From Mikania micrantha (taxonomy: Eukaryota; Streptophyta; Magnoliopsida; Asterales; Asteraceae): a stretch of 64,000 nucleotides of DNA. The stretch covers positions 91,788,137 to 91,852,136 of the forward strand of contig CM018692.1 of the NCBI GenBank assembly GCA_009363875.1. Direction: 5' to 3'. This document shows, piece by piece, positions 33,681-45,838 of this stretch. A program made the position numbers and the translations under genes. The notes below the pieces were generated by a model that had not been told where the DNA came from, did no database searches, and saw only the letters and a program-made list of their open reading frames with translations. The stretch's first letter is position 1; each line of letters begins with the position of its first letter.

Positions 33681-33749
33681 ATGTAAAAACAACAAATTCT
33701 TTGATCAAATGTAATAAAAATGAATTATTTGAGTTAAAAAAATTCAAAA

Positions 33750-33905
33750 TTTGAACAGTACGGCCAGTACTATTCTAGATTAAATTTGAATTTGAATTTT
33801 CAGTTTCATTTTCATTTTTTTTCACGCACAAAGACGGCCTGGTTTTGTTTGAGACGGCCAACAGAAGTACGAGCCGTCTTGACCTGTACGGCCCGTATTG
33901 GACAG
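33750..33905. repeat. Middle cluster of GGCC-GTACTG motifs
   Basis: CAGTACGGCCAGTACT (about 33760), AAGACGGCC (about 33833), GAGACGGCC, TACGAGCCGTC and GTACGGCCCGTA (about 33890) repeat the palindromic core of the MULE ends. The cluster lies just upstream of the third coding region, so it may be its promoter or the trace of an internal end. Confidence 0.55.
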
Positions 33906-35124
33906 CTTCTTTTTAAACGTTTACTCAGTTTCGTTTTTTAGCTATTACTTATTAATATGGAGCCTGAGATTGCACACCACGACGATTCCGGAGACCTCGA
34001 TCCCGAGGCGTTAGAGCTTGCGCAGCACGAGCGGATGCAGTTCGCACCTGGTACGACGACAGCGATTAGGTGTCGTCGTATTTTTCGCATGAGCGTGATG
34101 ACGACACGTTGCATTGACCGGGGAGTGCTTGCAGATGCCAGTCAGGTAGATCGGGCTTGGGTGATCCTAACCGAGGACACTCCGTGGACTCGTTTATTCG
34201 ATACAGCCGATCTGCCCACATACTGGCTGATTACCATTGAGTTTTTGTCGACCTTTTGTTACAGAGCTCATAAGGCTACAGTTCCGGAGCAGGAGGACGA
34301 GGAGATTCCTCCTGACATTGACTTCTCTCTTTGTGGATAGCACATGGAGATGTCGATCGAGCGGTTCACCGTGCTTTTTGGTCTACACTACGAGCGGGAG
34401 ACCGTGACGGACGTATTCACCCAGGTGTTGACTCAGGGTGATGACGGAGTGATGAGGGCTTGTTGGTCGCAGATTTCTGACACGTCGTTCACCAGCCATC
34501 GATTACGCACGTCAACTATCAGAGATCGTCTGATTAGATACATCCACCGGTGCATAGTGACGACGATCTCAGGTCGCAGACAGAGCCAGGAGTGGGTGAC
34601 GACGACAGATTTATTCTATCTTCACTCACTGATGACTGGCAGGCCGTGCAACCTTGCACGGTGTTTTGCCTTGTACTACGCCTCCTTCTACCACAGACAG
34701 GAGCGCGAGACACTGTGGGGAGCCGCCTTTGTCACCCACCTCGCACACAGCAGATGCATGTTTCATTTGCTTTAGGATCTGCCGTCTAGCGAGCCTCGTA
34801 AACTCGACCGCCGGACGCTCCTGAACATGAAACTTACAGCTGATATCCCTTGTCTGGGATTGCGGTTTATTGGATCCGACGGCTGCCCGTGGCAGCCAGC
34901 CCAGCTCGCCGTCATGCCGCAGCAGCAGCGGTCTGAGGTCCAGTCGCCCCCATACAAGGACCCACCGCCGCAGCATCCACCACAAGCCTACTGTGCGGTG
35001 TGCCTGACCGAGCCACTCGAGGCGTTGTTGCACCGTGTTGCGGCCCAGTGCGACAAGATTTTTCCAGACGATGCCGCATGGTAGATACACGTCAAGCGAC
35101 GGCTCGATCGGCTCGATGATATGG

Positions 35125-35255
35125 TGTCACACCCCCAAATTCCAACTAACGGAATCATACCGTTTGGGACGTGACAAACCATGATCCAATCTGTCACACC
35201 CCAAATTCCAACTAACGGAATCATACCGTTTGGGACGTGACAAACCAGGATCTCA
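35125..35255 (-). repeat. 66-bp tandem duplication at the end of the solo LTR
   Basis: TGTCACACCCC followed by AAATTCCAACTAACGGAATC occurs at 35125 and again at about 35191, almost identical through GGGACGTGACAAACCA. Because TATGG abuts the first copy, the duplication is within the LTR end. Confidence 0.8.
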
Positions 35256-36369
35256 GATCATTAGACATAAAGAAGACCTCTATATGCTTTTCAAACATAA
35301 CTTTGGTCTTAATTGAAAAATTCAGAGTTTAAAACATTGCGGAAGCGTTTGTAAAAAGTAAAACAATCCCATGTTTGCAAAATGTAAATTACAACGATAA
35401 AGTCTCAAATGTTCAAATTCAAATCAACTGTAATGTAAAATATGCATGAGACTCGATCTCCTAGTCCATGCTCATCTGTTCTTGTACCTTAGTGTCCTGA
35501 GAAAACATGTAAATCAAGTCAACACAAAGGTTGGTGCATACACAGGTTTAGGTGTTCACAAATGTTTGAAACAACTGTTTGAAATGAAATGTTTGTAGAT
35601 AACATAATCACACATGCATAGTCATGATAGCTAGTCATTTGTACTATTTACATAAGAGGTCGACACCAAAGCTGACTGTTAGAATGTTGATTGCCTTTCC
35701 ACTATTGTCTAGCACAAACAATAGTAATGTGAATTGGCTAGTCAAACACTTGTGTAGACCTACAATCTACCAAGTGAGGTTTGTCAAACCTAATAGATCT
35801 ATTTCCAACTACAACGTTTTGCACTACGGCAAACTAAGCGGTTCGATATGTAAGGACTTGTAATGCTATGTTCGCACTTAATGTAAACAGCTAACTCATG
35901 CAAGTGATATGTATCTAAAATGTTTGTTGCACATGTTTTCTCCCTCAAAACAGTTAAAATAAGAAAAGGGGCCATGTACGCACCTTTGATAGCAAACAGA
36001 ATGATCAACACACGTGCAATCGCGTTGATAATCCTCTACGAAGAATCTGTGTTTAATAATAACGTTGTGTTATTCGGGATGTCGTTTAATGTGTGTAATC
36101 ACATACGTGTCAACACACGTATGTTAGATTGTGTGGAACGTACATACGAAAGCATGCACGGATTTTATTTCGTTTGTTTAAATCATATACACGTATACGA
36201 TTAAATTTACACGCGCGTAAAATACACGCGATTAAAGTTTTGAGTTAAAATATAAATTTTATTGTTTCATGACGTTCGGAATTCCATTTCGGTTCCAACG
36301 CCTTTTGAACGGATTAAATCAGAGTTAGAACGAGTGAGATATGATTAAAATATCAAAATAGTTTTAATT

Positions 36370-36470
36370 TCACAAAAACGGTGGAGTCTGGGATCAAACC
36401 CACGACCCTCCCTTCACAACACATGCGTCTTACCAGTTCAGCCCGCTTGGGTATCGTGACATTCATCCCA
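36370..36470 (-). other. tRNA-like segment within the solo LTR
   Basis: On the - strand, AGCGGGCTGAACTGGTAAG and GTGGGTTTGATCCC have A- and B-box spacing. It could be a captured SINE head. It does not fold as a full tRNA by inspection. Confidence 0.3.
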
Positions 36471-38044
36471 ATTTAATAGTTTTAAGCTTAAGCCAACAGG
36501 TTCCCTTTTGTTCATCATAACCGAACCTACTGAGCCCAAATTTGCCCCGATTTCGATCACAATTGAGGCTGAAACCTTAGGGCTTTGTTTCTACAGGTTC
36601 AAACGACTATGTAGGTGATTTTAATTTGAAAACAAATAACCATAGCTTGATTAATCGGGTGTTCTCATGTTCGAACTCAAGTTTGTTTAATCCCAATTCA
36701 AATCAATCGAATTGATGATCAACATGTTCTGGATTCATAGGGTTTTCATTATGCAAGCTATTTCGAAACCTACAATCAGATTTAATTTAATTTTCATGAC
36801 CATTTGCATAAAAAAAACCTAAAACTTTTTTATCCATGAACCCTAACATCCAAATTCGTAAAATTCATTGTGATTTGATCAAACCAAATTAGGGTTTTTA
36901 TTAATCGAGTCTTTCAGAAACTAGTGATGTCATTTGATTCGATTTTTAAGTTCGTTTATTAAGAAACCCCCAAATTCGTTTATGTAACATCAGTGCCGGA
37001 ACCGGCACCGGAACAGTGATCGCTACAGTAAAACGAACAGTAATCAGGTACGAACTATATGTGTTTCATTGTTTATAATATTCATATCATGTTTCATAAT
37101 TATTTCATGTCATCAACGAACAAATTTAGAATCAGTTCTGAAAACAAATTCAGAACAAGGGTTCGTAAGTCAGATAATTATCTGACGACACAGAACCATC
37201 ATGTGATTATGTGGTAGGATTTTATTATGTATCAACGTATGTGAGGCTTTATAGAACAAAATAACAACGGATGTCGTTACATGAATGCTAAACTGACGGA
37301 CTATTCATATAGGTGACGATCTGTACGGATAAATCTGAAAGTTTAACGTTCTGAACGATGTCCAATAATTAAAACCATATTGAAAGGTGTAGTTATCGTC
37401 GTATTTGATGGGTGACGATTCGAACAAATACGCGCGATGACTGCGCGATTCGATTTAAACTGTAAGTTAATTATTTCTGAAAATTTAAAATAAATAAAAG
37501 ATATTAGTTAATTTATTAGGAATCACAACCTAAAAAATTTTATGAATTCTATTTTAAAACTGGAATGTTTCATTTCGAAAACGACGAGAAAACCGACATT
37601 TTACGTAAAACAACGCGAAACCGAACGAACCCGAACGAACCCGGGTATTCCTAACCCATTTATTGTGGCTTTTATGTCCACAACCACCACCACCTACCAG
37701 CCTTACTCCCCATTTTCGTTCCCCACTCTCTCTCTACTCTCTCTCTAGAATCCATAGCAAGAACCTCATCATTTCTTCACGAAATCGTGTGATTTTGGTG
37801 TCTAAACGACCCCCATCACTTGTAGATCACGAAAGTACAACGGATCTAAGGTTTTATCCAGCCAAATCGAGGTAAAGATCATGTTTTAGTTGCGGTTTTA
37901 GGGTTTTGAAACCCTCATGGCCGCCTACCCTCTCTAGATAATTTCAAGCTTTAAAACCTTAGGGGAACACCACCACAACCACTTAGGAACTTGTTGTGCA
38001 CCTTAGGTTAGCCAATATATCGAAGAACCAAGGCTGTTCTTGCT

Positions 38045-38365
38045 GTGCCTCGAACGGCCGAATGGCCATCATCTTCAGCTCGCCGAATGAGTGAGACATC
38101 CCTCGCCGAATGGCCACTAGCGAATGACCCTGCTCCCTTTCGCCGAATGAACAGCTATTCGATCGAATGCTCTCTTTCGGCCTAGCCCTTCATTCGGCCA
38201 AACACTCATTCGGAGAAGGATCAGTCGCCCAATCACATTCGACCGGACCTCATTCGCGAGTCAACCATTCGGTCAGCTCATCATTCGACTGGGAAGCCAC
38301 ATTCGGCTTAACTCATTCGATCGGGTACCCCTTTCGGTCAAACCCTATTCGACGAAGTGGATTCG
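38045..38365. repeat. CGAATG/CATTCG array in the 5' LTR
   Basis: Six CGAATG copies (38050-38170) are followed by eight CATTCG copies (38190-38320); the second is the complement of the first. The same array is in the 3' LTR at about 46918-47225. Confidence 0.85.
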
Positions 38366-39594
38366 AGACGTTATTACAGTTAAGGGTTGGGTTAAGACCC
38401 TCGATCATGATCCACGAACCCCGGATGCATGGCAACACCTACGTGAACTCTACGCATGTGTGTGTGTGCATGGTGTACGCATGCATGATGCGGGTGCATG
38501 AAAGTTGACCGTAGGTGTATGTGTGCATGGGAACCATAGTAAAGTTAACACTAATAGGGACTGAGGGAAAATGAGGCCATCATGGGTTGAGTGTGTGTAT
38601 ATGAGTGTGCATGGGTGTATACATGGGATCAACATTAGGGTTTCATTTATGGAATCAAGGGTTTAAGTTTCTTTGAAGGACTATGAGGTTAATTCATGGA
38701 GGATGATCAATGATACAAATTTTTTTTTCAATAATATAACGAGCAAAGGTGTCAACTAATGAAAGTTTTACATAAAGTCGTGCATTATCAAAATCCAAGA
38801 TGATCAAACTTTATTTTGGGAATCAAAGACAATAGATCTAAGGATATGGTGTTGATTTAACCATTAACACCTAATACTTAGACATTTCATGAGGATGTAT
38901 AATTACCGTAGGTAGTTCAGTTGAACTACCTAGGAGGGATTATACATCTAAACGATCAAGGAATCAAGAACGATCAAGATCTTGTAAGGGGCCAAGGTTA
39001 ATCATTCAAGATTAACCAAAGCCCATCATGATAACCATACTTTTCCTAAATTAATAATGTCCTTGAAAAGAGAAATTGATTTATAAATCTCACGAAATTA
39101 AATAAAAGGTTTAATTACATTGAAATAAATTTAAAAACATGTTATGATTAATCATGGGACAGGGTTACTAATGGGTAATAAGTTAGACTACGTTAGAGAA
39201 GATCTTAGAAGCACACTAGTAATTTAGGACACTTAGTTGCACATCGATACTAAAGCCTTAGTTACAACGTCTATTATAAACACTTATCGTATTCGAATCT
39301 CTTAAATCAACTCAGGTGCTAAAGATACATAAGCAACCATCAAAGAGCGCGCATTATCTTTTGTGATTCAGTTACACATCAACACAGGTGAGTTCATTGC
39401 CCCTTTTCTAAACATTTTTGTTTTAAAACGCGGGGCTGAGAAGCATGCGTAAACTCTTTTAATTAAATTGTTTACTTAAGTGCTTTTAAATTGTATATGT
39501 TTATCATGTATAACTGTTTATTTTAGACTTTGTCTAGGTAAACTGTTTATTGAATTTAAAACAAGTTATCTATTCCTCATGAGTAAATAACTTT

Positions 39595-39740
39595 GTGAGT
39601 TAAAGAACTAATTTCAAAGAACTAAAGATCTATTTTCAAAGAACTAAAGATCTATTTTCAAAGAACTAACGATCTAATTTCAAAGAACTATTTCAAGAGG
39701 GTGCTGTCAAAGAATTAACGATCTAACGAACTGTTTACAA
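39595..39740. repeat. 22-bp tandem repeats in the 5' LTR
   Basis: Units of the form TTTCAAAGAACTAAAGATCTA repeat several times with variants. The 3' LTR has a shorter version at about 47635-47760. Confidence 0.75.
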
Positions 39741-40114
39741 AGAACTATTTTGAGGAAAATCTGGGAAATATTCAAAGATAGCATGTGAACGGTCAATAAC
39801 GGTCAAGAACGGTCAATAAAATCCTATTACTCGAAAGATTTCCTAGCTAGACTGATCGAGTATAGGTCGCATGCTTGATGATATTTACAGATTTCCTTTA
39901 CTACTAAGTACCTGATTGCTATACTAGTCTACTCGAGTATGACTAAGGTCCAATCATTAGGACTTAGATTTTATTAAATGTTTATTTATTTATTTAATTA
40001 AGCATTTAATTCACTGTTTGTACAATTGTTGTGGTTGATCATATTTGTGTGATGAACTCAAGGAATCAATAGAGATTTCAAAGTGTTCTATTTACAGGAA
40101 CAAAGAACTGAAGA

Positions 40115-40540
40115 ACAATGGGTTATTGGTAGGGGTAAAACGCTTAATCATCACTAACAACAATGTCCTATGTGGATTAGTATGTGGTGGGACAGCGTCT
40201 GGGCGGGTTGTAGGCTCGACTCAGGGGTATGCCCTATATATAAGCATACCGATCTGGATGATACATGTGATGTTAATGAGATTAAGGTTGTTACCCAAGG
40301 GTTTAACAAATGTTTTGAGTGAACATTAGAACTATAGTGGAATGGAAGTGTATGGTAGGTAAAAATGCTTAATTATCATTAACACCAGTGTCATATGCGT
40401 ATTAGTATGTGGTGGGACGGCGTCTGGGCGGGTTGTAGGCTCGACTCAGGGGTATGCCCTATATATAAGCATACCGATGTGGATATTACATGTGGTGTTA
40501 ATGAGGTTAGGGTCTTTACCGAAGAAGGTTTCAAATCATT
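40115..40540 (+). promoter_or_regulatory. Duplicated 225-bp segment with TATA boxes in hairpins (5' LTR)
   Basis: Two copies of a 225-base unit each hold CCTATATATAA flanked by GGTATGC and its complement GCATACC (40226-40250 and 40451-40475). The TATA box thus lies in the loop of a perfect 7-bp stem. This is the likely promoter region of the element, since transcripts of LTR elements start in the LTR. The 3' LTR keeps the pair at 48250-48274 and about 48474-48498, the second with one stem change. Confidence 0.7.
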
Positions 40541-40962
40541 TTCAATTACTAAACTATATGAACTCACCAACCATGTGTTGACTTGGTCTTTTTGCATGAC
40601 TTCTCAGGTGACGAACAGGTCAATTAAGAAGCTTATGCTTTTGGACTAGGACTTCAGATAGAAGACTTAGCATTTTTGGACCTGAATATTTTTGGAACAT
40701 CATTATACAATTATTTTGTATATCTTGTATAGTTACAAGACAGAAACTTTATGATCTTTATGGTAGATTTACATTGTTAAATTATAAACGATACTGATGT
40801 AATTTAACTTTGTAATTCTATTCTATTTAGCATTTTCTCATTTATATCATATGCAATGTAAACAATCTGATCATCATGATTATCACTCACGATAACGCTC
40901 CCCGGAACCTTCCGCCCGACGGGGAATCCGATCCAACCCCGACGGCTCGGGGTGTGACAGAT

Positions 40963-40974
40963 TGGTATCAGAGC
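40963..40974 (+). other. Primer binding site of the Gypsy element
   Basis: TGGTATCAGAGC, the complement of the initiator tRNA-Met 3' end, begins three bases after LTR 1. Confidence 0.95.
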
Positions 40975-41136
40975 CATGGTTATAGAGAAATATAGGTCAC
41001 GTATTTAAACGGTTTGGCCTAGATTATAACCTAGGGACCCTGCATGTAGAGAACACAGGATTTAAGACTTTACTTGCATACTGTCTTCTGTATTCGATCA
41101 TTGCACTAACCAATAACTTTATTGGTTATGATCAGA

Positions 41137-42567
41137 ATGCCGCCGAGAAGACAAACTCCATCATTACCACCACATGGTTTGGCTCCACACTCTTCGACAC
41201 CATCACCATCTGATTCACCACCGCCACCTCCTCCACCGCCTCCTCCTCCTCCTCCTCCTCCGCTGCTAACCCAATCATCTGGCCCGAGCACAACACCAAT
41301 GCTGGATCCTGCCACTATCGCATTGGTGACCTTTCTGAGTAGTCAGATGACCAGTCAGATGAAGGAAGCGCTACCGAAAATGTTCAGCCGTTTCCGTAAT
41401 GAGATCAACAATACTGGAAACTCATCAGGAGAAGCCAGTGGGAACACTGGTGGTACTTCAAACCACTCCTACAAGTCCTTTATGGGATGTAAGCCACCTA
41501 GTTTTAGTGGGTCTGAAGGAGCCGTTGGATTAATCCAATGGATAGAAAAGATTGAAGCCACTCTGGACCTTTGTAGTTGTCCAGAGCATCACAAGGTTCG
41601 CTACTCTGCTGGAACATTCAACAAGCGAGCCTTGACTTGGTGGAATGGCCAAGTTAATGCAAGAGGAAGAGACGAAGCTATGGCGATGCCATGGGAGGAT
41701 TTCAAGACCCTACTGAGGACAGAGTTTTGCCCCAAGAACGAGCTACAAAGATTGGAAGTGGAATTGTCTAACCATGTGATGAAAGGGGCAGACCACATGG
41801 GATATACTACTCGTTACCACGAGTTGGTTGCTTTGGTGCCGGATATGGTACCGACTTTGGAGAAGCGGATTGACAGGTATGTATTTGGGTTACCCATCTG
41901 CATACAAGGATTAGTGGTTTCTGCAAATCCTGTCACATTGGAGTCTGCGGTGAGTTTATCTGGGAAACTCACGGATATGATGGAAGCCTCAGGAGTTTTA
42001 AAGAAAGAGGCTGACTCCGGCAAGAATACAGCAGAGCCGTCAAAGAAACCTCATCATCATCAGAAGAAGAAACAAAAGGTCATCAAGAACTACACGATGG
42101 CCACACCTCTCCAACAAATAACTGCTGCACCACAGAACCCCAACAAAAGACCCTACACTGGTACATATCCTTTATGTGCCAAGTGTCAATACCATCATGC
42201 TGCGAACACTCCTTGCAAGCAATGCACTGGGTGTGGAAGAATGGGCCATTGGGTTCAATATTGCCGGATGACACCAAATCAAGCAGTCAACAACGCTGCT
42301 TTAGCTCTCCCTCCACCAGTTAATCAGAACAAAGGTGGATGCTATAACTGTGGCGAACAGGGCCACTTTGTGAAGAACTGGCCAAAGAAGACACAACAAG
42401 CAGTTCAAGCACCCCGTGGAAGAGCTTTTGTCATAGGAGCTCCAGCTGCACGCCAAGACCCAAACGTGGTCACTGGTACATTTCTCTTACATGACTTTTA
42501 TGCATCTGTTCTATTTGATACTGGTGCGGATCAGAGTTTTATCTTTGCCGATTTTGCATGCAACTAG
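41137..42567 (+). pseudogene. Gag with zinc knuckles and start of protease, Gypsy element
   Basis: The start is taken at the ATG 41137 (MPPRRQTP), 163 bases after the primer site. A run of about 15 prolines lies at residues 29-43, followed by a retrotransposon gag domain (GLIQWIEKIEATLDLC, then RALTWWNGQV). Two CCHC zinc knuckles follow: CTGCGRMGHW with its last Cys, and CYNCGEQGHFVKNW in which the final Cys is replaced by Trp. The aspartic protease site FDTGADQSF lies near the end. A one-base deletion in the A run at 42562 then shifts the frame, so the frame stops at 42567 while the protease continues in the next frame. Confidence 0.9.
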
Positions 42568-44564
42568 ATTCTATAGAGGAACAGTTAGACTCCCCTTACC
42601 TCATTGAAGTAGCTAACGGAAAACAAATCACAGTTAGTACAGTATACAGGATTTGCCCGTTGACACTTAATGGTCATACATTTGCCATCGATTTGATACC
42701 GATGGAATTGGGTAGTTTTGATATCATTGTTGGAATGGATTGGATTTCCTCTAACCGAGTGGAAGTCATCTGTTCTGAAAAGCTGCTTCGAGTACCATTG
42801 CCAGATGATCGAGTATTGGAAGTCAAAGGGGATCAAGCAAAACGAAGTGTCAAAATTATTTCTAGCATAAAGACACGCAAGTGTTTACAGAAGCAGTGTA
42901 TAGCTTTCCTAGCTCACGTAGTGGAAAAGGAGAAAGACAAGAAAAAGATAGAAGATGTACCGGTAGTGAAAGAGTATCCGGAAGTATTCCCTGAAGATCT
43001 ACCAGGTTTGCCACCTGCGCGATCGGTAGAGTTCCGAATTGACTTAGTTCCTGGAGCAACTCCTGTTGCTAAATCTCCTTATAGGTTGGCACCTTTAGAG
43101 ATGCAGGAATTGTCAAACCAGTTACAGGAACTACTTGACAAGGGATTCATCAGACCAAGCTACTCACCTTGGGGAGCTCCGATCTTGTTCGTGAAGAAGA
43201 AAGACGGATCGTTTCGGATGTGCATCGATTATCGGGAGCTGAACAAGTTAACTATCAAGAATCGGTATCCATTGCCGAGGATTGATGACTTGTTTGATCA
43301 GTTACAAGGAGCACAATACTTCTCGAAGATCGATCTACGGTCCAGGTATCATCAGCTTAGAGTTCAAGACGAAGACATACCGAAGACGGCATTCCGAACC
43401 AGATACGAGCATTACGAATTCATGGTGATGCCTTTCGGATTGACAAATGCACCAGCGGTTTTCATGGACCTCATGAACCGAGTGTGCAAGCCGTATTTAG
43501 ATCAGTTTGCCATTGTCTTTATCGATGACATTCTGATTTATTTGAAGAGTAAAGTTGAACACGAGGAACACCTCAGGAAAATCTTGGAGCTGTTGAAAGA
43601 GCAGAAACTTTATGCCAAATTCTCTAAGTGTGAATTCTGGCTAACGGAAGTTCAATTTTTGGGTCATGTAGTCAACAGCGAGGGAATACACGTAGATCCC
43701 GCCAAGATTGAGGCAATAAAGAACTGGGACACTCCGAAGACACCGACGGAGATACGGTCTTTTCTGGGATTGGCAGGTTATTATAGAAGGTTTATCTCAA
43801 ACTTTTCTAAGATAGCTTTGCCTCTCACTAAATTAACTCAGAAAAGTGAACCGTTTGTCTGGGAGCAACAACAAGAAGATGCTTTTCAGACTTTGAAACA
43901 GAAGTTGTGTGATGCTCCAATTCTATCTCTCCCAGAAGGATGTGATGACTTTGTTGTTTACTGTGATGCCTCCCATCAGGGACTCGGTTGTGTACTGATG
44001 CAACGGGATAAAGTCATTGCTTATGCATCAAGACAGTTAAAAGTTCATGAGAAGAACTACACTACTCAAGATATTGAACTAGGAGCTGTAATCTTCGCAT
44101 TGAAGATTTGGAGACATTACTTATATGGCACCAAGTGTACCATATTCACTGATCACAAGAGTCTGCAACACATATTTGATCAGAAGGAACTCAACATGCG
44201 ACAACGCCGTTGGGTTGAACTTCTGAATGATTACGATTGCGTGATCAAGTACCATCCGGGAAAGGCGAACGTTGTAGCTGATGCCTTGAGCCGGAAGGAA
44301 CGGGTCAAACCATTGCGCGTCAAAGCAATGGGAATGACAGTGCAGACGAGCTTACGAGACAAGATCATTCAATCACAACAAGAATCAGTTGATCGAGGAA
44401 ACTTGAAGAAAGAACTTGACTGTGGAGCAGAGAAACACCTAGAGACTAAGTCTGATGGAATGATCTACTACCAAGATCGTATATGGATCCCGGCGGTAGA
44501 CGAATTGAGAAGACTTATCTTCGATGAAGCACACAAGACTAAATACTCTGTTATCCCGTTCTGA
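42558..44564 (+). pseudogene. Protease, reverse transcriptase and RNase H of the Gypsy element
   Basis: After the shift the frame holds the rest of the protease (IIVGMDWIS), then the reverse transcriptase (WGAPILFVKKKDGSFRMCID, later MPFGLTNAPA and the catalytic FIDDILIY near 43518), then the RNase H with YCDASHQGLG, an ALKIWRHYLYG block and FTDHKSL. LRSRYHQ has Arg where relatives usually have Gly. The frame ends near 44564, where two single bases seem to be missing, just before the integrase zinc finger. These enzymes copy element RNA to DNA in virus-like particles. Confidence 0.93.
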
Positions 44565-45660
44565 TAAGATGTACCAAGACTTGCGTGGATTTTATTGGTG
44601 GCCGGGAATGAAGAAAGACATAGCCGAGTATGTCGGTCGATGTCTAACGTGTGCGAAGGTAAAGGTGGAACACCAGAGACCGTCTGGTCTATTGGAACAG
44701 CCTGAGATTCCGCTCTCGAAGTAGGAACAAATAGCTATGGATTTCATTACCAAGCTACCCCGCACTTCTAGTGGTCATGATAGGATCTGGGTTATCATCG
44801 ACCGTTTGACGAAATCTGCCCATTTCTTGCCAATGCGTGAGACCTTCACGATGGATAAACTGGCGAGACTGTATATCAAGGAGATAGTGGTACGCCACGG
44901 GGTGCCATTGTCTATTATTTTGGACAGAGATAGCAGATTCACATCAAGGTTCTGCCAATCACTACAGAAATCTCTAGGGACACAGTTAAATCTGAGTACA
45001 GCTTACCATCCACAAACGGACGGTCAAAGTGAACGTACTATTCAAACCTTAGAAGATATGTTAAGAACCTGTATTTTGGATTTCGGTGGGAATTGGGATT
45101 CTCACTTGCCACTGATCGAATTCTCCTACAACAATAGTTACCACAGCAGTATCGGTTGTGCACCTTTTGAGGCTCTTTATGGTCGAAAATGTCGGTCACC
45201 GATCTGTTCGACTGAAGTAGGAGACAATCGAATAACTGGGCCAGAACTTATTCAGGAAACCTCTGACAAGATTACCCAGATTCAACAAAGACTACAAGCT
45301 ACAAGAAGCAGACAGAAAAGATATGCCGACAAACGGCGCAAGCCGTTGGAATTCCAAGTGGGAGATCGTGTTATGTTGAAGGTTTCCCCTTGGAAAGGTG
45401 TAGTACGCTTTGTTAAGAAAGGTAAATTAGCACCACGATACGTGGGACCGTTCGAAATCATCGAACGTATTGGTCCTGTGGCGTATAGGTTGAGACTACC
45501 AGATGAACTCAGTGGTGTGCATGACGTGTTTCATGTCTCAAATTTAAAGAAATGCCTTGCTGACGAATCGCTCGTCATTCCAATCGAAGAAATTCAAGTA
45601 GACGAACAGTTACACTTCATTGAAGAACCTTTAGAGATTATGGATCGCAAAGTTAAATAA
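44524..45660 (+). pseudogene. Integrase of the Gypsy element
   Basis: The HHCC finger is read in the new frame (DLRGFYWWPGMKKDIAEYV, then CLTC). An in-frame TAG at 44722-44724 stands where relatives have Trp. The DDE core follows: MDFITKLP (first Asp), LDRDSRF (second), and a Glu in DGQSERTIQTLEDML. GKLAPRYVGPFEI and DVFHVSNLKKC mark the C-terminal part. A TAA at 45658-45660 ends the frame before the chromodomain. Confidence 0.92.
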
Positions 45661-45804
45661 CTGAGGCGAATCTGTATTCCGATTGTGAAGGTTCGATGGA
45701 ATTCAAGGCGCGGACCCGAGTTCACTTGGGAACGTGAAGATCACATGAAGTTAAAGTATCCCCAACTGTTTGAAGAGGAAGCTGTGCCCGATAACAACTC
45801 TTAA
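45661..45804 (+). pseudogene. Chromodomain tail of the Gypsy integrase
   Basis: After the premature TAA the same frame continues with IPIVKVRWNS and GPEFTWEREDHMKLKYPQLF to a TAA at 45802-45804. This tail identifies a chromovirus; in the family it helps target insertion to chromatin marks. Confidence 0.8.
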
Positions 45805-45828
45805 ATTTCGGGCCGAAATTTCTCTAAC

Positions 45829-45837
45829 AAGGGGAGA
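45829..45837 (+). other. Polypurine tract of the Gypsy element
   Basis: AAGGGGAGA stands one base before LTR 2 and would prime plus-strand DNA synthesis. Confidence 0.85.
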
Positions 45838-45838
45838 C

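Larger units (their letters stand above)
36983..40959 (+). repeat. 5' LTR of the Gypsy element, 3,977 bp
   Basis: It is longer than the 3' LTR because it keeps about 830 bases (38441-39259 plus 39265-39276) that the 3' copy lacks. It contains the CATTCG array, a 22-bp repeat run and a duplicated TATA segment, described separately. Confidence 0.95.

Noticed and set aside
34626..35224. Open frames on the - strand of the ATHILA-like gene
   Set aside because: They are shadows of the GC-rich + strand coding frame and have no known domain.
35624..36204. Small genes within the solo LTR
   Set aside because: The frames are short, lack any recognised domain and lie inside an LTR with clear ends.
38167..38508. 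Protein-coding gene in the 5' LTR
   Set aside because: The frame is a reading of the CATTCG array and is not kept beyond the deletion point in the other LTR.
41106..41315. Glycine-rich protein on the - strand
   Set aside because: It is the complement of the polyproline run at the start of the Gypsy Gag.
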